A DNA stretch of 64,000 bases from Phlebotomus papatasi (Eukaryota; Arthropoda; Insecta; Diptera; Psychodidae): positions 52,204,627 to 52,268,626 of the forward strand of contig NC_077223.1 in the NCBI RefSeq assembly GCF_024763615.1. Direction: 5' to 3'. Shown in pieces: positions 23,445 to 34,869 of this stretch. The notes under the pieces are model-generated. The model ran no database searches. It saw only the letters and a list, made by a program, of their open reading frames with translations, and was not told the DNA's origin. Position 1 is the first letter of the stretch; each line of letters begins with the position of its first letter. The translations under genes and the position numbers were made by a program.

Positions 23445-25358
23445 TGATATTTCGTTATTTCAGATATTTGTAGAGCCTATCCTAAGCGGTCATTTAGTCA
23501 TGACACGAAAATTGCATTTGGTTTTTTTTCAGTTTATAAGTCCAAAAGACTCCTGACACCGTATTTCTCAATCGATTTCAGCAATTTTAAATTAATTAAA
23601 AAGATCAGTGAGTTCCAGACATGCCTGAAGGGAAATATGATACAGTGGATGTTTTTAAGTCGTTTGTCGTAACTGACATAAATAATTGTAAAGGATTTTA
23701 ATTATTACAACAATTTTTTTTTTCAATTACTAAAACAGCCGAATATATGAATAGATAAACAATAAAAGATCTTCCTGAAAAGTTGTCAAAATGCAGATAT
23801 GGCGTCGGTCGGTGGCATAAAAAATGTTTTTTGGTGGTTTTGAGGATTTGCAATTAATCCTTTTAACCTTTCAAGAACGTATGGGACACCAGTGTCTTTG
23901 GTCAAAAAGTTGTTTTGGTTTTTGGGACACTGATGTGCCACTCGTCCTTAAGGGGTGAAGAATGAGAAAGTCAAAAATTGAGAGTAAGAAAATACTATCA
24001 TTTTTTCTGGCTTTTTAGATAGAGCAAAGATAAAATATTTTACTACACTAAAATATTCAAATATTATTTATAAAATATTTAGAATTATGTAAAATTTAAT
24101 TTTCTTTTATTGTAAAAAACATTTGTTTCTTTTATGGAGTGGAAATAGTTGAAAGAAAATCTTGCTTTTCAGAAAAAGTTGCACCAAATTATAAGTATGC
24201 TGATGACTGAAGTTTCGATTGTGGTTTTCTTTATGCAAATCTGTCTAAAGTGTGAATTTAATTTTAAAAAAATCCCACGAACATACATTAAAAGGACTCA
24301 TCTTGCGATAGCACGTTTCCACGTAAAGTCACGAGAATTGCAAACAGTCTCTGCTTTTGGTTATTGTGATACTTTCTCTCAAAGTTTTCTTTTGCACGCG
24401 ATGCCGCCGGGATCCTTTGCAAATGTCGATGAGACACGTTCCTGGTGGGGTTTGTAAGGGTTTTTGAGAAATATGTGCATTCTCATGAAAATGAGTGTCA
24501 ATGTGCTCTTGCACTCTGTGTACAAATTGCATGATGCGAAATGCTTTTTGAAAAAGGATTGAGAGCTATTCCATCATATACAGAAACTTTTGGAAATTTA
24601 AAGCAACTTCATGTCGCTTTCACCCCGATAATAAATTCTACTATGAGCTTTTGTGTAACTTTTGCATACAAACGTATCGATATGTGTATACAGGAAAGCT
24701 CTTTTTGCGGTATACTGTTGCCTTCTCATTTTGTGCAACGCGATTAGTCTACTTGCAATTTATCCAAACATTCATACACTTGGCGTATTCACATGAGAAA
24801 TTGTGAAAACTTTCTCAATACTTCAAATTGATCCACAACACGAAGAGTACTCCATTTTCTCATTCCATTTTATCATTTTGATTAAATCCCCACCCAATAG
24901 CAATTCTTTCCTTATGGATTTTCTATGTAAATATTACATCTTCCGCTTGTACAATTTCTTGGAATAATTCATTCCTCCAGAGAGTATAATAATTGCATAA
25001 GAAAAATGCACCATATTTTCCGGAAAAATAATATTTGCCTATTATGACAAATTGTATATTTTTATAAAATATATAAATATTCAATTAAATGTTGAAATTC
25101 CTTGAAAACTGTAATTGTGGGATTGTCTATTGTGGTAAGAGCGTACTCTATCTTGACAAAGCTATTATATTAGGAGCTTCTTATTTTATCATCCATTTGC
25201 TATTGGTTTAAGAATTCTACAAAAACTGATCAAAATTTCGATCAAAAAGCGATAAGAGAAAGTGAGGAGTGCTCTAGTTCTAGATAGATAACGATATTAT
25301 AGTGATACATCCTGTAAATTATGTTCACTGGGAACCCTTTATCTCATAATCATCACTA
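23445..25358. other. 1.9 kb without a supported gene
   Basis: At 23850-23965 there is a weak inverted motif gggacaccagtgtc / gacactgatgtgcc next to ttaacctttc, possibly the eroded end of another TTAA-type element. The frame at 24149-24457 lacks coding support. Confidence 0.35.
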
Positions 25359-25611
25359 CACTGAGGGAAATCCGAAAAAGTTAAAATAACATTCCGGAAA
25401 TGTTAATTTTACCCTGCAGTATTGATCCAAAATCGGTGTAAATATTATGCTTTTTAGGTGTATTAGGAGTTAAAGTGACCCTTTTTCATGTTAATTTTAC
25501 CCTAAAAAGGTGTAAAATTAACATTAAGAAATGTTGATATATTTTTACACCTAATAAGTGTTAAAGTTATGGGTAAAAAAAGTTAATCGCACCCCCGGTT
25601 TTTTCTCAGTG
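25359..25611 (+). mobile_element. MITE family I, copy I2
   Basis: 253 bp, cactgagggaaatccg to ttttttctcagtg, flanked by TA; inverted relative to I1 at 8901-9156. Confidence 0.75.
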
Positions 25612-25654
25612 TAAATGACTTATTATTTTTTTTTTACGAAAATTGAAAAATATG

Positions 25655-25795
25655 GATGTGCGATCGAACCCGAACATCTTTCTGAAGTGGCAGAGTATCG
25701 ACAAGCGTAGGCTGCTAAACTGGATGTCATGCGCCCGCGACCCCAATAGGGATAAGCGGTTGAAAGTGATGATGACGATGGATGTGAACTTAAGA
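25655..25795 (+). mobile_element. tRNA-derived SINE-like sequence
   Basis: The stretch agtggcagagtatcgacaag resembles a tRNA D-arm/A box, taggctgctaaactgg an anticodon arm with a GCT loop (serine-like), and gcgcccgcgacccc a decayed B box. It ends in gataagcggttgaaagtgat plus further GAT/GAC units, as SINEs with microsatellite tails do. The same tail opens the window at position 1. It is not an intact tRNA: the acceptor stems do not pair. Confidence 0.5.
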
Positions 25796-25818
25796 TGATG
25801 TAGATGTAGCACGACTGA

Positions 25819-27238
25819 TATGGGAGATCGGGGAGGTTTGGGACAGGGGTAGTGTGGGACAAGGCGATTTTTTCATTAAGTTTTGAAATAAATTGGATTT
25901 AACCACTATACAATCATAGGCACTATTAAGAATAATAGCACTATTAAAAAAATGGACATCCTAAGTTTTATTGTTTTAATTCTATGAACACTTTTTTAAA
26001 AATCGATAAAAATATTATATTTTTGATTTCTCAGTTTGTTCTTTATATTTTATATCAGCGATATGTAATCAAAACTTTTTTTATCTCATTAGCTAGCAGT
26101 GTAGTCTGGGAACAATTTTTTATAAAAGTTTCAGAGATTATACACTTTTGATTTTTACTTAAAGGTTTTAAATACCAAAACTACACGCGGGGATGTTTGG
26201 GACACCTGAAAGGGGATGAATAGGGCGTTGATTTTCGACAAGATTGTAGGTGGGGTGCAATTTTTTATTGTCAAAATGGAGAGTAATGCCCATAGTTTCT
26301 ACTGGAAATCTCCCTCTTGTGCAAACTTTACCAGTGAAGCAGATGTCTCTACAGGGATAATTAAACCATAACTGCCTTGGGAATCAATAATTTCTTCAAT
26401 AGTTGTCGTAAAATCAAATAGGAATCTGTCAATGAGTTCAAAACTGAATGTTGCAAGAAAATCTACTCGCGTGAGGAATTTGATGATCATGATTGCAATA
26501 CTTAGAATAAAAAACAAAGAAAGGTAGATGGAAAATAATGAAAAAATACTTTAAATAATTGATTGACAATAAATTCCTCTACTATACAAATTAAATTGAT
26601 ATTAATTTCTAAGTATGAAAAAAAAGATGAAACATTTTTATTTCTATTAGAAATATTTTTAATCTAGTATTTAAAATTAATTAACGTGCTCCAATAATGC
26701 AAATTTTGCGAGAAAAAACGCGTCCCAAACATCCCCTTTTGCGTCCTATACTGCCCCATATCTGGAAGGTTTGGGACAAAGCGTCAAATTGAATGATTTA
26801 TCTTCGCCAAGAAAACTCAGTTGTTTTCCAAGTACTAGGGTAAAGTGGTACAAGTTGGACAGTGGTACAATTTGGACAAATGGTACAATTTGGACAGAGC
26901 TTTTTATCTTGATAAATTTAGTACTGCATTTTTATTTGTATATTTTTAATGCTTTAGTTTTATAATTTGGTTTCTAGTGCTTAAAAACAATTTTTGTACT
27001 GCATTTATCAAGAAAAAAGCCATGTCCAACTTTTACCGGCGAATTGTCCAACTTGTAACACTAATTCCAAATTATACATTTTACCCAACTATCGGGTACT
27101 TTTTATAAAGTCAATACCCATAAGTATCCTATAGACTGCATAAAATTGTAATAAACTAATACACTATCATGATTTTTTGGAATACTGTCTCAAATTCAAA
27201 ACATGAAAAAGTGTCCCAAACCTCCCCGATCTCCCCTA
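25819..27238. mobile_element. TIR element H, host of the nested MITE G1
   Basis: Termini tatgggagatcggggaggtt and aacctccccgatctccccta form a 27-bp inverted repeat with one mismatch, bounded by TA. The sub-terminal motif tttgggaca occurs at both ends and at about 26700 and 26768. 1420 bp including G1. No transposase frame. Confidence 0.8.
26836..27086 (+). mobile_element. MITE family G, copy G1, nested in H
   Basis: Starts tagggtaaagtggtacaagt and ends with the inverse of the termini of G2 (41764-42016). At the left end the unit gtggtacaatttggaca is repeated three times in tandem; at the right the inverse unit occurs twice (ccggcgaattgtccaacttg). Confidence 0.8.
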
Positions 27239-27254
27239 TGGTCTAGACTAGAGG

Positions 27255-27633
27255 TTAACCCTTTAAGGACAATTGAGTGACCAGAGATCTTTTTTTTCTT
27301 ACGGAAATCTGAAGTTATGTTTGTGATGCCCAATTTTTAACCATCAAAGGCATGAGAAATATAGTCCAACAGAGACAGAAACACAATTTGTTTCATTTTT
27401 CTTACCTAGCGGGAAAGTCATGCAAAGTTTTTGCTTGAAGTAGCACACAGGAGTGTAGCTAAATAATATCATCGTAAGGTTAAATTCCATTTAAAAATAG
27501 ATGATAAAAGCCTAATTTTAAAGCTGACCAAATATAAAGGTACCCCAATTCCCCCTAAGGAACCAATATTAAAATATGATTATTTTGCTCCAGTATTTCT
27601 AGTACGTTATTACCTGAATGAACTGACGAACTG
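27255..27633. repeat. Diverged piggyBac-type relative J3 with an O-family fragment inside
   Basis: ttaaccctttaagg at the left and tatttctagtacgttattac at the right correspond to the ends of J1/J2, and the middle keeps gcgggaaagtcatgcaaagt. Between 27450 and 27563 lies sequence matching the right half of the O-family MITE, ending ccccaattccccctaag. Confidence 0.45.
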
Positions 27634-27700
27634 GGAGATCGTATCCATTAAAAACATTAAAATTCTTTTTCTACCCTTTAACTAAATATCAAATTTTATT

Positions 27701-27900
27701 TAGGGGAAAGTCGTGCACCCTTGAAATGGGGCACCTATGAAATAATTTTTTTCTCCTGTTAGCTAAGATTCTTTATTTTTAAATGGTACTAGATCTTATC
27801 GTGATATAATTTAGCTTCACAATCTTATATTGTGAAGCTAAATTACAATATAGTAAGGCTCAGTTCTATTTCAAAATAGTAGAAAAAGTTCAATGTACGA
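27701..27900. mobile_element. Palindromic MITE, family O, copy O2
   Basis: Begins taggggaaagtcgtgcaccc. The centre is the perfect palindrome ttagcttcacaatc / gattgtgaagctaa separated by a few bases near 27820; the right arm is more decayed (aaggctcagttctatttcaa). Confidence 0.55.
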
Positions 27901-28051
27901 ATTCAAAAATATCCTACTTCCATGTTTCATTTAAAAAAAAAAAAATTTTCCAAGTTATTTTATTCTAAATTATTGATTCTAAGTTCTGAACTTGTATTCA
28001 TTAGTAGAGGAGATTAATGATAAGACAAATATTGATAATAAATACAATATA

Positions 28052-28590
28052 TTAACCCATTCCTTACCATGGTATTATACATCATACGCAAATTGAGTAA
28101 TTTTAGATGATTTATTCCAAGGCAATTGATATTCGAGTTTCTGTCGGGAATGGATTTTTAGTTACTTTAGTCCTTCAATTACTTGGAAAAAATAGCCCGA
28201 CAGAGATGGGAATACATTTTGTTGTTCTTTTCTCGCTTCGCGGAAAGTCATGCAAAATTTTTACTCAAAATGGCGGATGGAAAATTCGACATCCCGTCGA
28301 ATTCGTTAAAATTGGCCCTCGTCCTCTTTCCTGAATAGAATTCTGGTTGCCAATTTGTTTTCTTGGATAGTTACTCTATGTAAATCAATAAAGTTTGAAG
28401 TAAATTAGTGTACAGAATTTAAATTCAGTGACCGTTAAGACGTGTGTTTGACAGAGGCTCCCCGCGCCCCCATAATGGATAAAAATTATTTCTTTTCAAA
28501 AAAAAATCATCTATTAACCTGCAGGAAACTAATTCCAAAATATGAACATTCTATCTCAAGTATTTCTGGTACATTGACTGAATGGGTTAA
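28052..28590. mobile_element. piggyBac-type MITE, copy J2
   Basis: TTAA at 28052-28055 and 28587-28590, with cccattccttaccatggt and actgaatggg termini as in J1. Same orientation as J1. Confidence 0.8.
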
Positions 28591-29456
28591 CACAGGGGTC
28601 TACACTTTGGAAGATTTTTTTTATTTAGAAGTTTCAAGTAATATGCCAACATGCCTTTTCTCCACTGTTATAAACAAAGGTTCTGGTTTTATATGGCATT
28701 ATATTTCAATTATTTTAAGTTTTTAATTATTTTTTTTTTATAAACTCCCACATGCACAAATCATAGTTATGGGAAATTCCCTTATTATTTGACATTGAAT
28801 TTTATGGCTTTTGTGTAAATATGAATTGCGATAAATAACTTAAAATATCGCATAGTATTGTTCGCAATAATGGTTGGTAGTTGGAAAAAGTGGGAAGTAA
28901 TTTTGTCTGGATTTGCCAGGAAATCAAAGAAAATCATAGCAATTCCTCGGTCAAACTAATTGGAAAGCAGTAAAGTACATATTATGGATCTCAGGCTTGT
29001 TCGTGTATGGGATTAATTAGGAGACATTGAGCTTTACGTCTAACTTTTACCAAGCTTTTCCTGCTTCGTATTTGTTGTTTTTGTGCCAACAAGTGGTAGA
29101 AGGGTTAATTAAACGCTCTGGCTCTTCCGTATGCACTTTCGGCGGGTGTTGAATGTGTCGTTATTTCTTTTTTGCATTTCTCCCTGAACTAATCCAATTT
29201 TGTAAAGAGTTGTCGTTGCAGTTAATAGAGTTTAAATTCTACACAGAAAGAGAATAGATTATTTAAAAGAAACAGTTATAACCTGTTTGTTTGTTAAAAT
29301 ACTTAAAGAGCAAACGATAGGTGACGGTAACATGGGGTTTTTAAGGTCTCTCCTAACACCAAAGCAGTGTTATTTTTTTTCAAAAAGATGTTTTTATGTT
29401 TCTGTATCTCGGAATTGATTTGAGTTTTCAAAATTAGGAGTTAACTTTGCAGACTG
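28591..29456. other. AT-rich DNA, nothing recognised
   Basis: No frame, TIR or match elsewhere in the window that I could find. Confidence 0.4.
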
Positions 29457-29887
29457 TTGGGTAAGTGTGCCAAATTTCGGCATAGTTGCATGCAAGTGTC
29501 AAAGTTTCAAGTTTGAAATGTTATATTTTAAATACAAATTGATTTTTTTTTATTCTTTCTTCTGAAAGAGTGTGCTTGAAACCTTGTAAAGAGTTTACCG
29601 TCTTTATTTACTCTAAAATCATTCTTAATACATTTTAAAATTAATAAAAATATAGACATAGCTTTGGTGCCCTATTTCGGGCACCTTCATTCTCATAGTT
29701 TTTTGCCCTTCCAGAATTCTTCCTATATCTTTTTAACGTCATCTCGTTTGTCGAAGCTACATTTTTTGTTATTCTTCTGCATTGTATAATCTTTAGAGTA
29801 CGTAAAATCTAAAAGTTCATCGAAATTCGAGGAACAAAAAAGATGGCCGAAATTGCAAGCTGTCCGGAATTTGGCACACTTACCCTA
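29457..29887. mobile_element. pogo-type MITE, copy F2
   Basis: Left gggtaagtgtgccaaatttc, right tttggcacacttacccta. It shares with F3 and F4 a conserved interior including acctTcattctcatagtt and aaagatggccg near the right end. No coding capacity. Confidence 0.75.
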
Positions 29888-32037
29888 CATGTTTGTCTAT
29901 ATAAAAAAAAACTTTACGTTTTATAAATATAATTTAAATCAGTTATTTGTGAATAAAGAAAGATATGCTAAAACTGACTTTGGATGATATTTGAGCTAAG
30001 GAATTGATATTAGTCTTTCTTGAAATTGCACAGGAGAATCTGCAATTAACCAGTTACTGCACATGCTAGCACATCTAGCACACCACTTTAAGGCATTGTA
30101 TCAAAATTAAGACATCGAGTATTTAGCAAACCTTATTTACTTCGTCAACACTTTGATAAGCTCTGTATGACTATGAAATATTAAAGGATGTAAACTTTCA
30201 TTAAAAATTCTTCTCATCTGAACTTCGTTTTTAAACTTTTTTTTAGGAAATAATGATGTCAAAAAATAAATACAATTTTAGTTGTCATCCAAACAATTTT
30301 CCATTGAATTTTCTCGACATCGACACATCAAAGAGAATAATATCAAAAGTCGAAAAACGACGGTGTTTTTCATGTGAAAAATTCAATTTAAAATTCATCA
30401 TCGTTTCTGAAATATTCATTGGTAAAGTAAAAACAAAAATACCATAATTGGATTAAGTGTAAAACATGTGTGTATTCCAATGTTCTTTAAGGAGGCATCC
30501 TCTTGAGCTAGACGATTCAATGAACTATTAATGGCATCCACATGCACTTACCACAATTAGCGATGATGCTATGCTGGGTGGAGATGCATAGGACGATGGA
30601 GAAAAGCCATTTCACTGGAGATTGCATTTTTGTGTCCTTCTTGTCCAATGTCTTTTCACCCTCTTTCTTCTCTCTTGGGGGTGAATGTCTGCAGAAAGTT
30701 GGTGGAATGGATGCGGAAGCAACAAACGGAAGGAGAAAGATGGACCAGAAGGAGCAAAAAAAAAGCACACCGTCGAGAAACTTACAAGATATATGTATAT
30801 ATACCTTGAAAAGTAGGAGGAAGAGGAAGAAGAGGGAGGTAAAGTTTTTCACAGACAACCAACAGAAGAAAATAAAAGACTTGGGGGTTCACTTGTGCGT
30901 GAAAAAAGCTTCAGTCTGATTGAGACTTGCGAGAGAAGTTTATTTTTCTTTCTTGGAGTCTTTTTGCAGTTATTTTTTTTGTTTTCTTCCTTTCACAGTG
31001 TCTGCGTGGGAAATTCTTCACTGATTTTCTTACACCTCAAACCACTGATTTTTGCTCAATTCCTGTGAAACACTTGAGCATATGTTGTGCCACTTTAATC
31101 CATTGAGAAAAGCTCACAAAGTCATAGTCACTGAATTTACGTGAAGGCCCATGAAGCACTGTGGTCCAGGAAACTCAAAAAAGGAAAGAGATTGACGAAG
31201 GAGATTCCTGCGACTTGAGAGGAAGCTCAGATAAGCGCGATTTTGCGGAGGATCCACTCGAGAAGACGGAACCGGTGCAACTGAAATTCAATCCCAGATT
31301 CAAGAGAGAGGGATGTTCGGTCGCAAGCACCACTCACTCTCATGCGCTCAAGTTGCTCCATCGGGAGAGTTTACGGAGAGAGGAAATGCCGGGAAAATGC
31401 TCTGGAGGAAGATTTCGATAAGCAGCCAAGGTGGCGGCTATAAACACTGAGAAAAATCACACATTAAATTAGGTCTAAAAAATAATTAATTTTACGTTAC
31501 TTAACTAGATTCGAAATCGTGGTTCAGACTTGTCTAGAACAGAATTCAAAAATCTGTCAAATGATTCGGGTTTTCTTCAATCAAGAGATAAGCTTTCCAA
31601 CATTCAAATATATCCATTCTTGTGACATTTCTTCGGCGGCACGCTTTCACGTTTTATATTAAAATACATGCTTTTGATTATTTGTACCTACCAATTCGAA
31701 TGTATTTTGTAAACAGATAAAATATCCGGCTAGAGAATAAGATAAGTTATAATTTATTCCCGACTTATAGAGAAGTTATCGAAGATCTCGGTTTACGATA
31801 TCACCGTTTCTTCTCAAGTTTTAACAGAAAACAAATAAACGGACACAACTTTGGAATTCCAAAATGTAATCGCGATATGTTCATTCAGTTTAAGAAATCA
31901 AATGATGTATAAATTGAAAATTGTTTTGTCTTTAAGCAAAAAATGGCTGCGTGACTTGCAGCTGAAACGGTTTGAGATACGATTATGGGGTTTTTTGGAT
32001 TATCATTCTACGGATACATCATCTACCGCTGCAAACT
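29888..32037. other. 2.15 kb without a supported gene; purine-rich patch at 30500-31430
   Basis: The frame at 31161-31421 (86 codons) is hydrophilic and somewhat GC-richer, and could mark a 5' exon, but has no splice donor at its end and no recognisable motif. The opposed frames at 30517-30919 are mutually antisense and low-complexity. Confidence 0.35.
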
Positions 32038-32258
32038 TAGGGAAAAGTGCTAATGCCTCGTACGATCCTAAGTTTCGTAATGGCTAAATTTTTCTTATGT
32101 TTCTGAGTAAATCTGACTCCAAAATGTATTTTAAAAACTATGCAATTTTCCTTAGTTTTTAAAATATGGCTGCGATGAGTCACATTTATTGAGAAACATA
32201 GGAAAAATTTAGTGAATACGAAGCTTGGGATCATATGAAGCATGGGAGCTTTCCCTTA
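32038..32258. mobile_element. MITE family E, copy E2 (intact)
   Basis: 221 bp, tagggaaaagtgctaatgcc to catgggagctttccctta. The arms pair inward through gatcctaagtttcgtaatgg / tacgaagcttgggatcatat. It provides the uninterrupted reference for E1. Confidence 0.8.
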
Positions 32259-32309
32259 TATCTAGGTTATCTCGACCAATTTATTAGTTTCTTTTTACTG
32301 TTTTATATT

Positions 32310-32740
32310 TAAGGTAAGTGTGCCAAATTTTGGCATAGTTGTGTGCAAGCCTCAAATTCTCAAGTTTGAAATGTAATATTTTTAATACAAATTGATGTTT
32401 TTGTTACTTGGTTTTAAGGAGTGTTTCTTGGAACCTTGTAGACAGTTCATCGTCTTTATTTTCTCTAAAATTATTCTTAATACATTTTTAAATGAATAAA
32501 AATGTAGACATGACTTTGGTGACTTATTTCGGCCACCTTCATTCTCATAGTTCCTTGCCCTTTCGGAATTCTTCCAATATCTTTTTCACATCACCTCGTT
32601 TGTCGGAGCGATATTTCTTGTTATTTTTTTATATTGTATTTTGCATTCTACAGTACATGAAAAAACTAAAAATCCATGGAAATTTGTAGAACAAAAAAAG
32701 TGGCCGGAATTGCAAACTGGCCGAAATTTGGTACACTTAG
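32310..32740. mobile_element. pogo-type MITE, copy F3
   Basis: Left taaggtaagtgtgccaaatt, right ccgaaatttggtacacttag; the interior matches F2 and F4, while the terminal bases have drifted. Confidence 0.7.
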
Positions 32741-34436
32741 TCAATATTATGCTTTTATTATGCTATTATGCTACGAGATTTATTGCTATAAACCTCGTAG
32801 GCTCTCACTTCCCATGAGAATGTTCATCTTGGTAGAGAAATTCTATGTATCTCTCTCTTGGTTTTACTGTCTCTCTTGATTTTACTGTACGTACATTATC
32901 TCTCACCACTGGAGCCTCAAAAGCTCCACTGTTTTAAGAGAGAGAGTGAACCATAAGGGAACGCCGAGAGGCCTTAGTCTCCTCGAAGAAATATCGTGTA
33001 GCAATACATGAGGAATGAGATCTACACACCCACCTCCCAAAGCATCCACTGCTGGGTGGAAAATTCATTCTATTTATTTTATTGCATGTTCAATTGGTGC
33101 AAAAAATGGGGTGAAAGACTCTGTTACCGCTTCAAGGGATAAATTCCATCCAACATTCCAATTAATTTCAATATTGCACATTGTTTGGGAGTCTTTTAGT
33201 TGGAAAAATCCCAGTGAATTCTTCCCTGGGCTTTTCCTGGCTTGTAAATTTGTTGCAAATTTATGAGAGCTAAAGTGCCTTGTTTTCTCATTAATTCGTG
33301 TAAATTATTGACATTCTATGGATGTAAATAATTCAAGGGACAAAGCCACGTTTTAGAATGCGATCCTTCATTTTTGAGGGGTGAATTGTGCTTTAAAAGA
33401 CAACCTCATAAATATTTATGGCGGTTTTTCGTCCCAAAATTCCACTGTCAGTGCAAAGCAAATTGTCCATCTCACAAAGACGCCAAAATACACCCACCCT
33501 ATGGTCTTTTGGCCCCACCTTCCAAAATGCAAAATTAGATCACAAAAGTCACAGCAGCGGCTCAGGGTAACAGAGTTGGCAAGAGGAATCCTGTCGTGAC
33601 CCCTGTCAAGGACTCCCCACTGCAAATTACCCTCAGCAATGCAAATGGACTGGATGACATGAGTTTTCCGGAGGAGCTAGATAAGACAGTATCCACTGTT
33701 GGCATTTTTCCCATACGTGGTATTTGCAATAATTTCCCATCCGCTTCCGCCTGAATGGGTGATATTCTTTCTCCCCCGTTTGAAATCACAACCCTCGGCA
33801 AAATATTACAATGTTGCTGACACAATTTACTGCATTTTCCACAAGAAAACTGCTTATTTTTTTTACAGAGGTAGAACACAATTTTTTTCCAGGGGGGGGG
33901 GGGACAGTGCAAACTTGTCCTTTTTAAAAAGGGTGCACAAATTTGTTTTCCTTTTTTAACACAAGTAATTTCACAAAAAACCAGGAAAAGAGCTTATAAA
34001 CTTGTGGAAGCCACGATTCTTTTATTACAAACACGGTTATATGTGCCAATTTGATGAAAATTTATAATAATTCAAAAGATTTTTGAAAATCTAGGGCAAA
34101 ATGTGGCATTTCAAAATTTGATATATTTCAAGATAAAAAAAAACAGTAAGAGTTTAAATTTTCACTACAGTTTTTATGATTTTCATTAAAAGCTCAAAGA
34201 TTTAAGGGATACAATTAAAGGATTTTGAAACTTGAGTATGCTTTAGTAATGTTTTCTTTGATATGATACATAAATGTTGTAAAATTTCAAAATTTTACAC
34301 TATACTGAGTTTTTCGAAAATAAACGAATACATTGAACAAGACTTCCTTGTCTGTTTTAGGATCTCCCCGAGGGTCTCATTTTAAAAATTTGCTTATTCT
34401 TAAGTGGTAATACACTTAACAACAAAAATATTTATA
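32741..34436. other. 1.7 kb without a supported gene
   Basis: Short frames on both strands between 33015 and 33960 overlap antisense and lack motifs. A run of 12 or more G residues sits at 33892-33903. Confidence 0.35.
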
Positions 34437-34869
34437 TAGGGTAAATGTGCCAAATTTCGGCATAGTTGCATGCAAGCGCCAAGGTTTCAAGTTTTAAACG
34501 CAATATTATTAATATACAAATTCAATATTTTTATTACTTCTTCTTAAGGAGTGTTGCTTGGAAACTTGTTTACAGTTTATCGTCTTTATTTACTCTAAAA
34601 TCATTCTTAATACATTTTAAAATAAATAAAAATGTTGACATAGCTTTGGTGCCATATTTCGGTCACCTTCATTCTCATAGTTCTTTGCCCTTCGGGAATT
34701 CTTCAAATGTCTTTTTCACGTCATCTTGTTTGTCGAAGCTACATTTTTTGTTATTCTTTTGCATTGTATAATCTCTAGAGTATGTAAAAACTAAAAGTTC
34801 ATGGAAATTCGAGGAACAAAAAAGATGGCCGGAATTGCAAGCTGGCCGGAATTTGGCACACTTACCCTA
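34437..34869. mobile_element. pogo-type MITE, copy F4
   Basis: 433 bp, tagggtaaatgtgccaaatt to aatttggcacacttacccta, bounded by TA. Full-length short form of the family represented by F1. Confidence 0.8.

Noticed and set aside
30517..30919. Two long, opposed open frames (113 and 125 codons)
   Set aside because: They are antisense to each other, lysine/phenylalanine-rich low-complexity, without splice signals or domain motifs.
33416..33959. Cluster of overlapping open frames on both strands
   Set aside because: No frame shows consistent codon bias; includes a poly-G tract; no domain.
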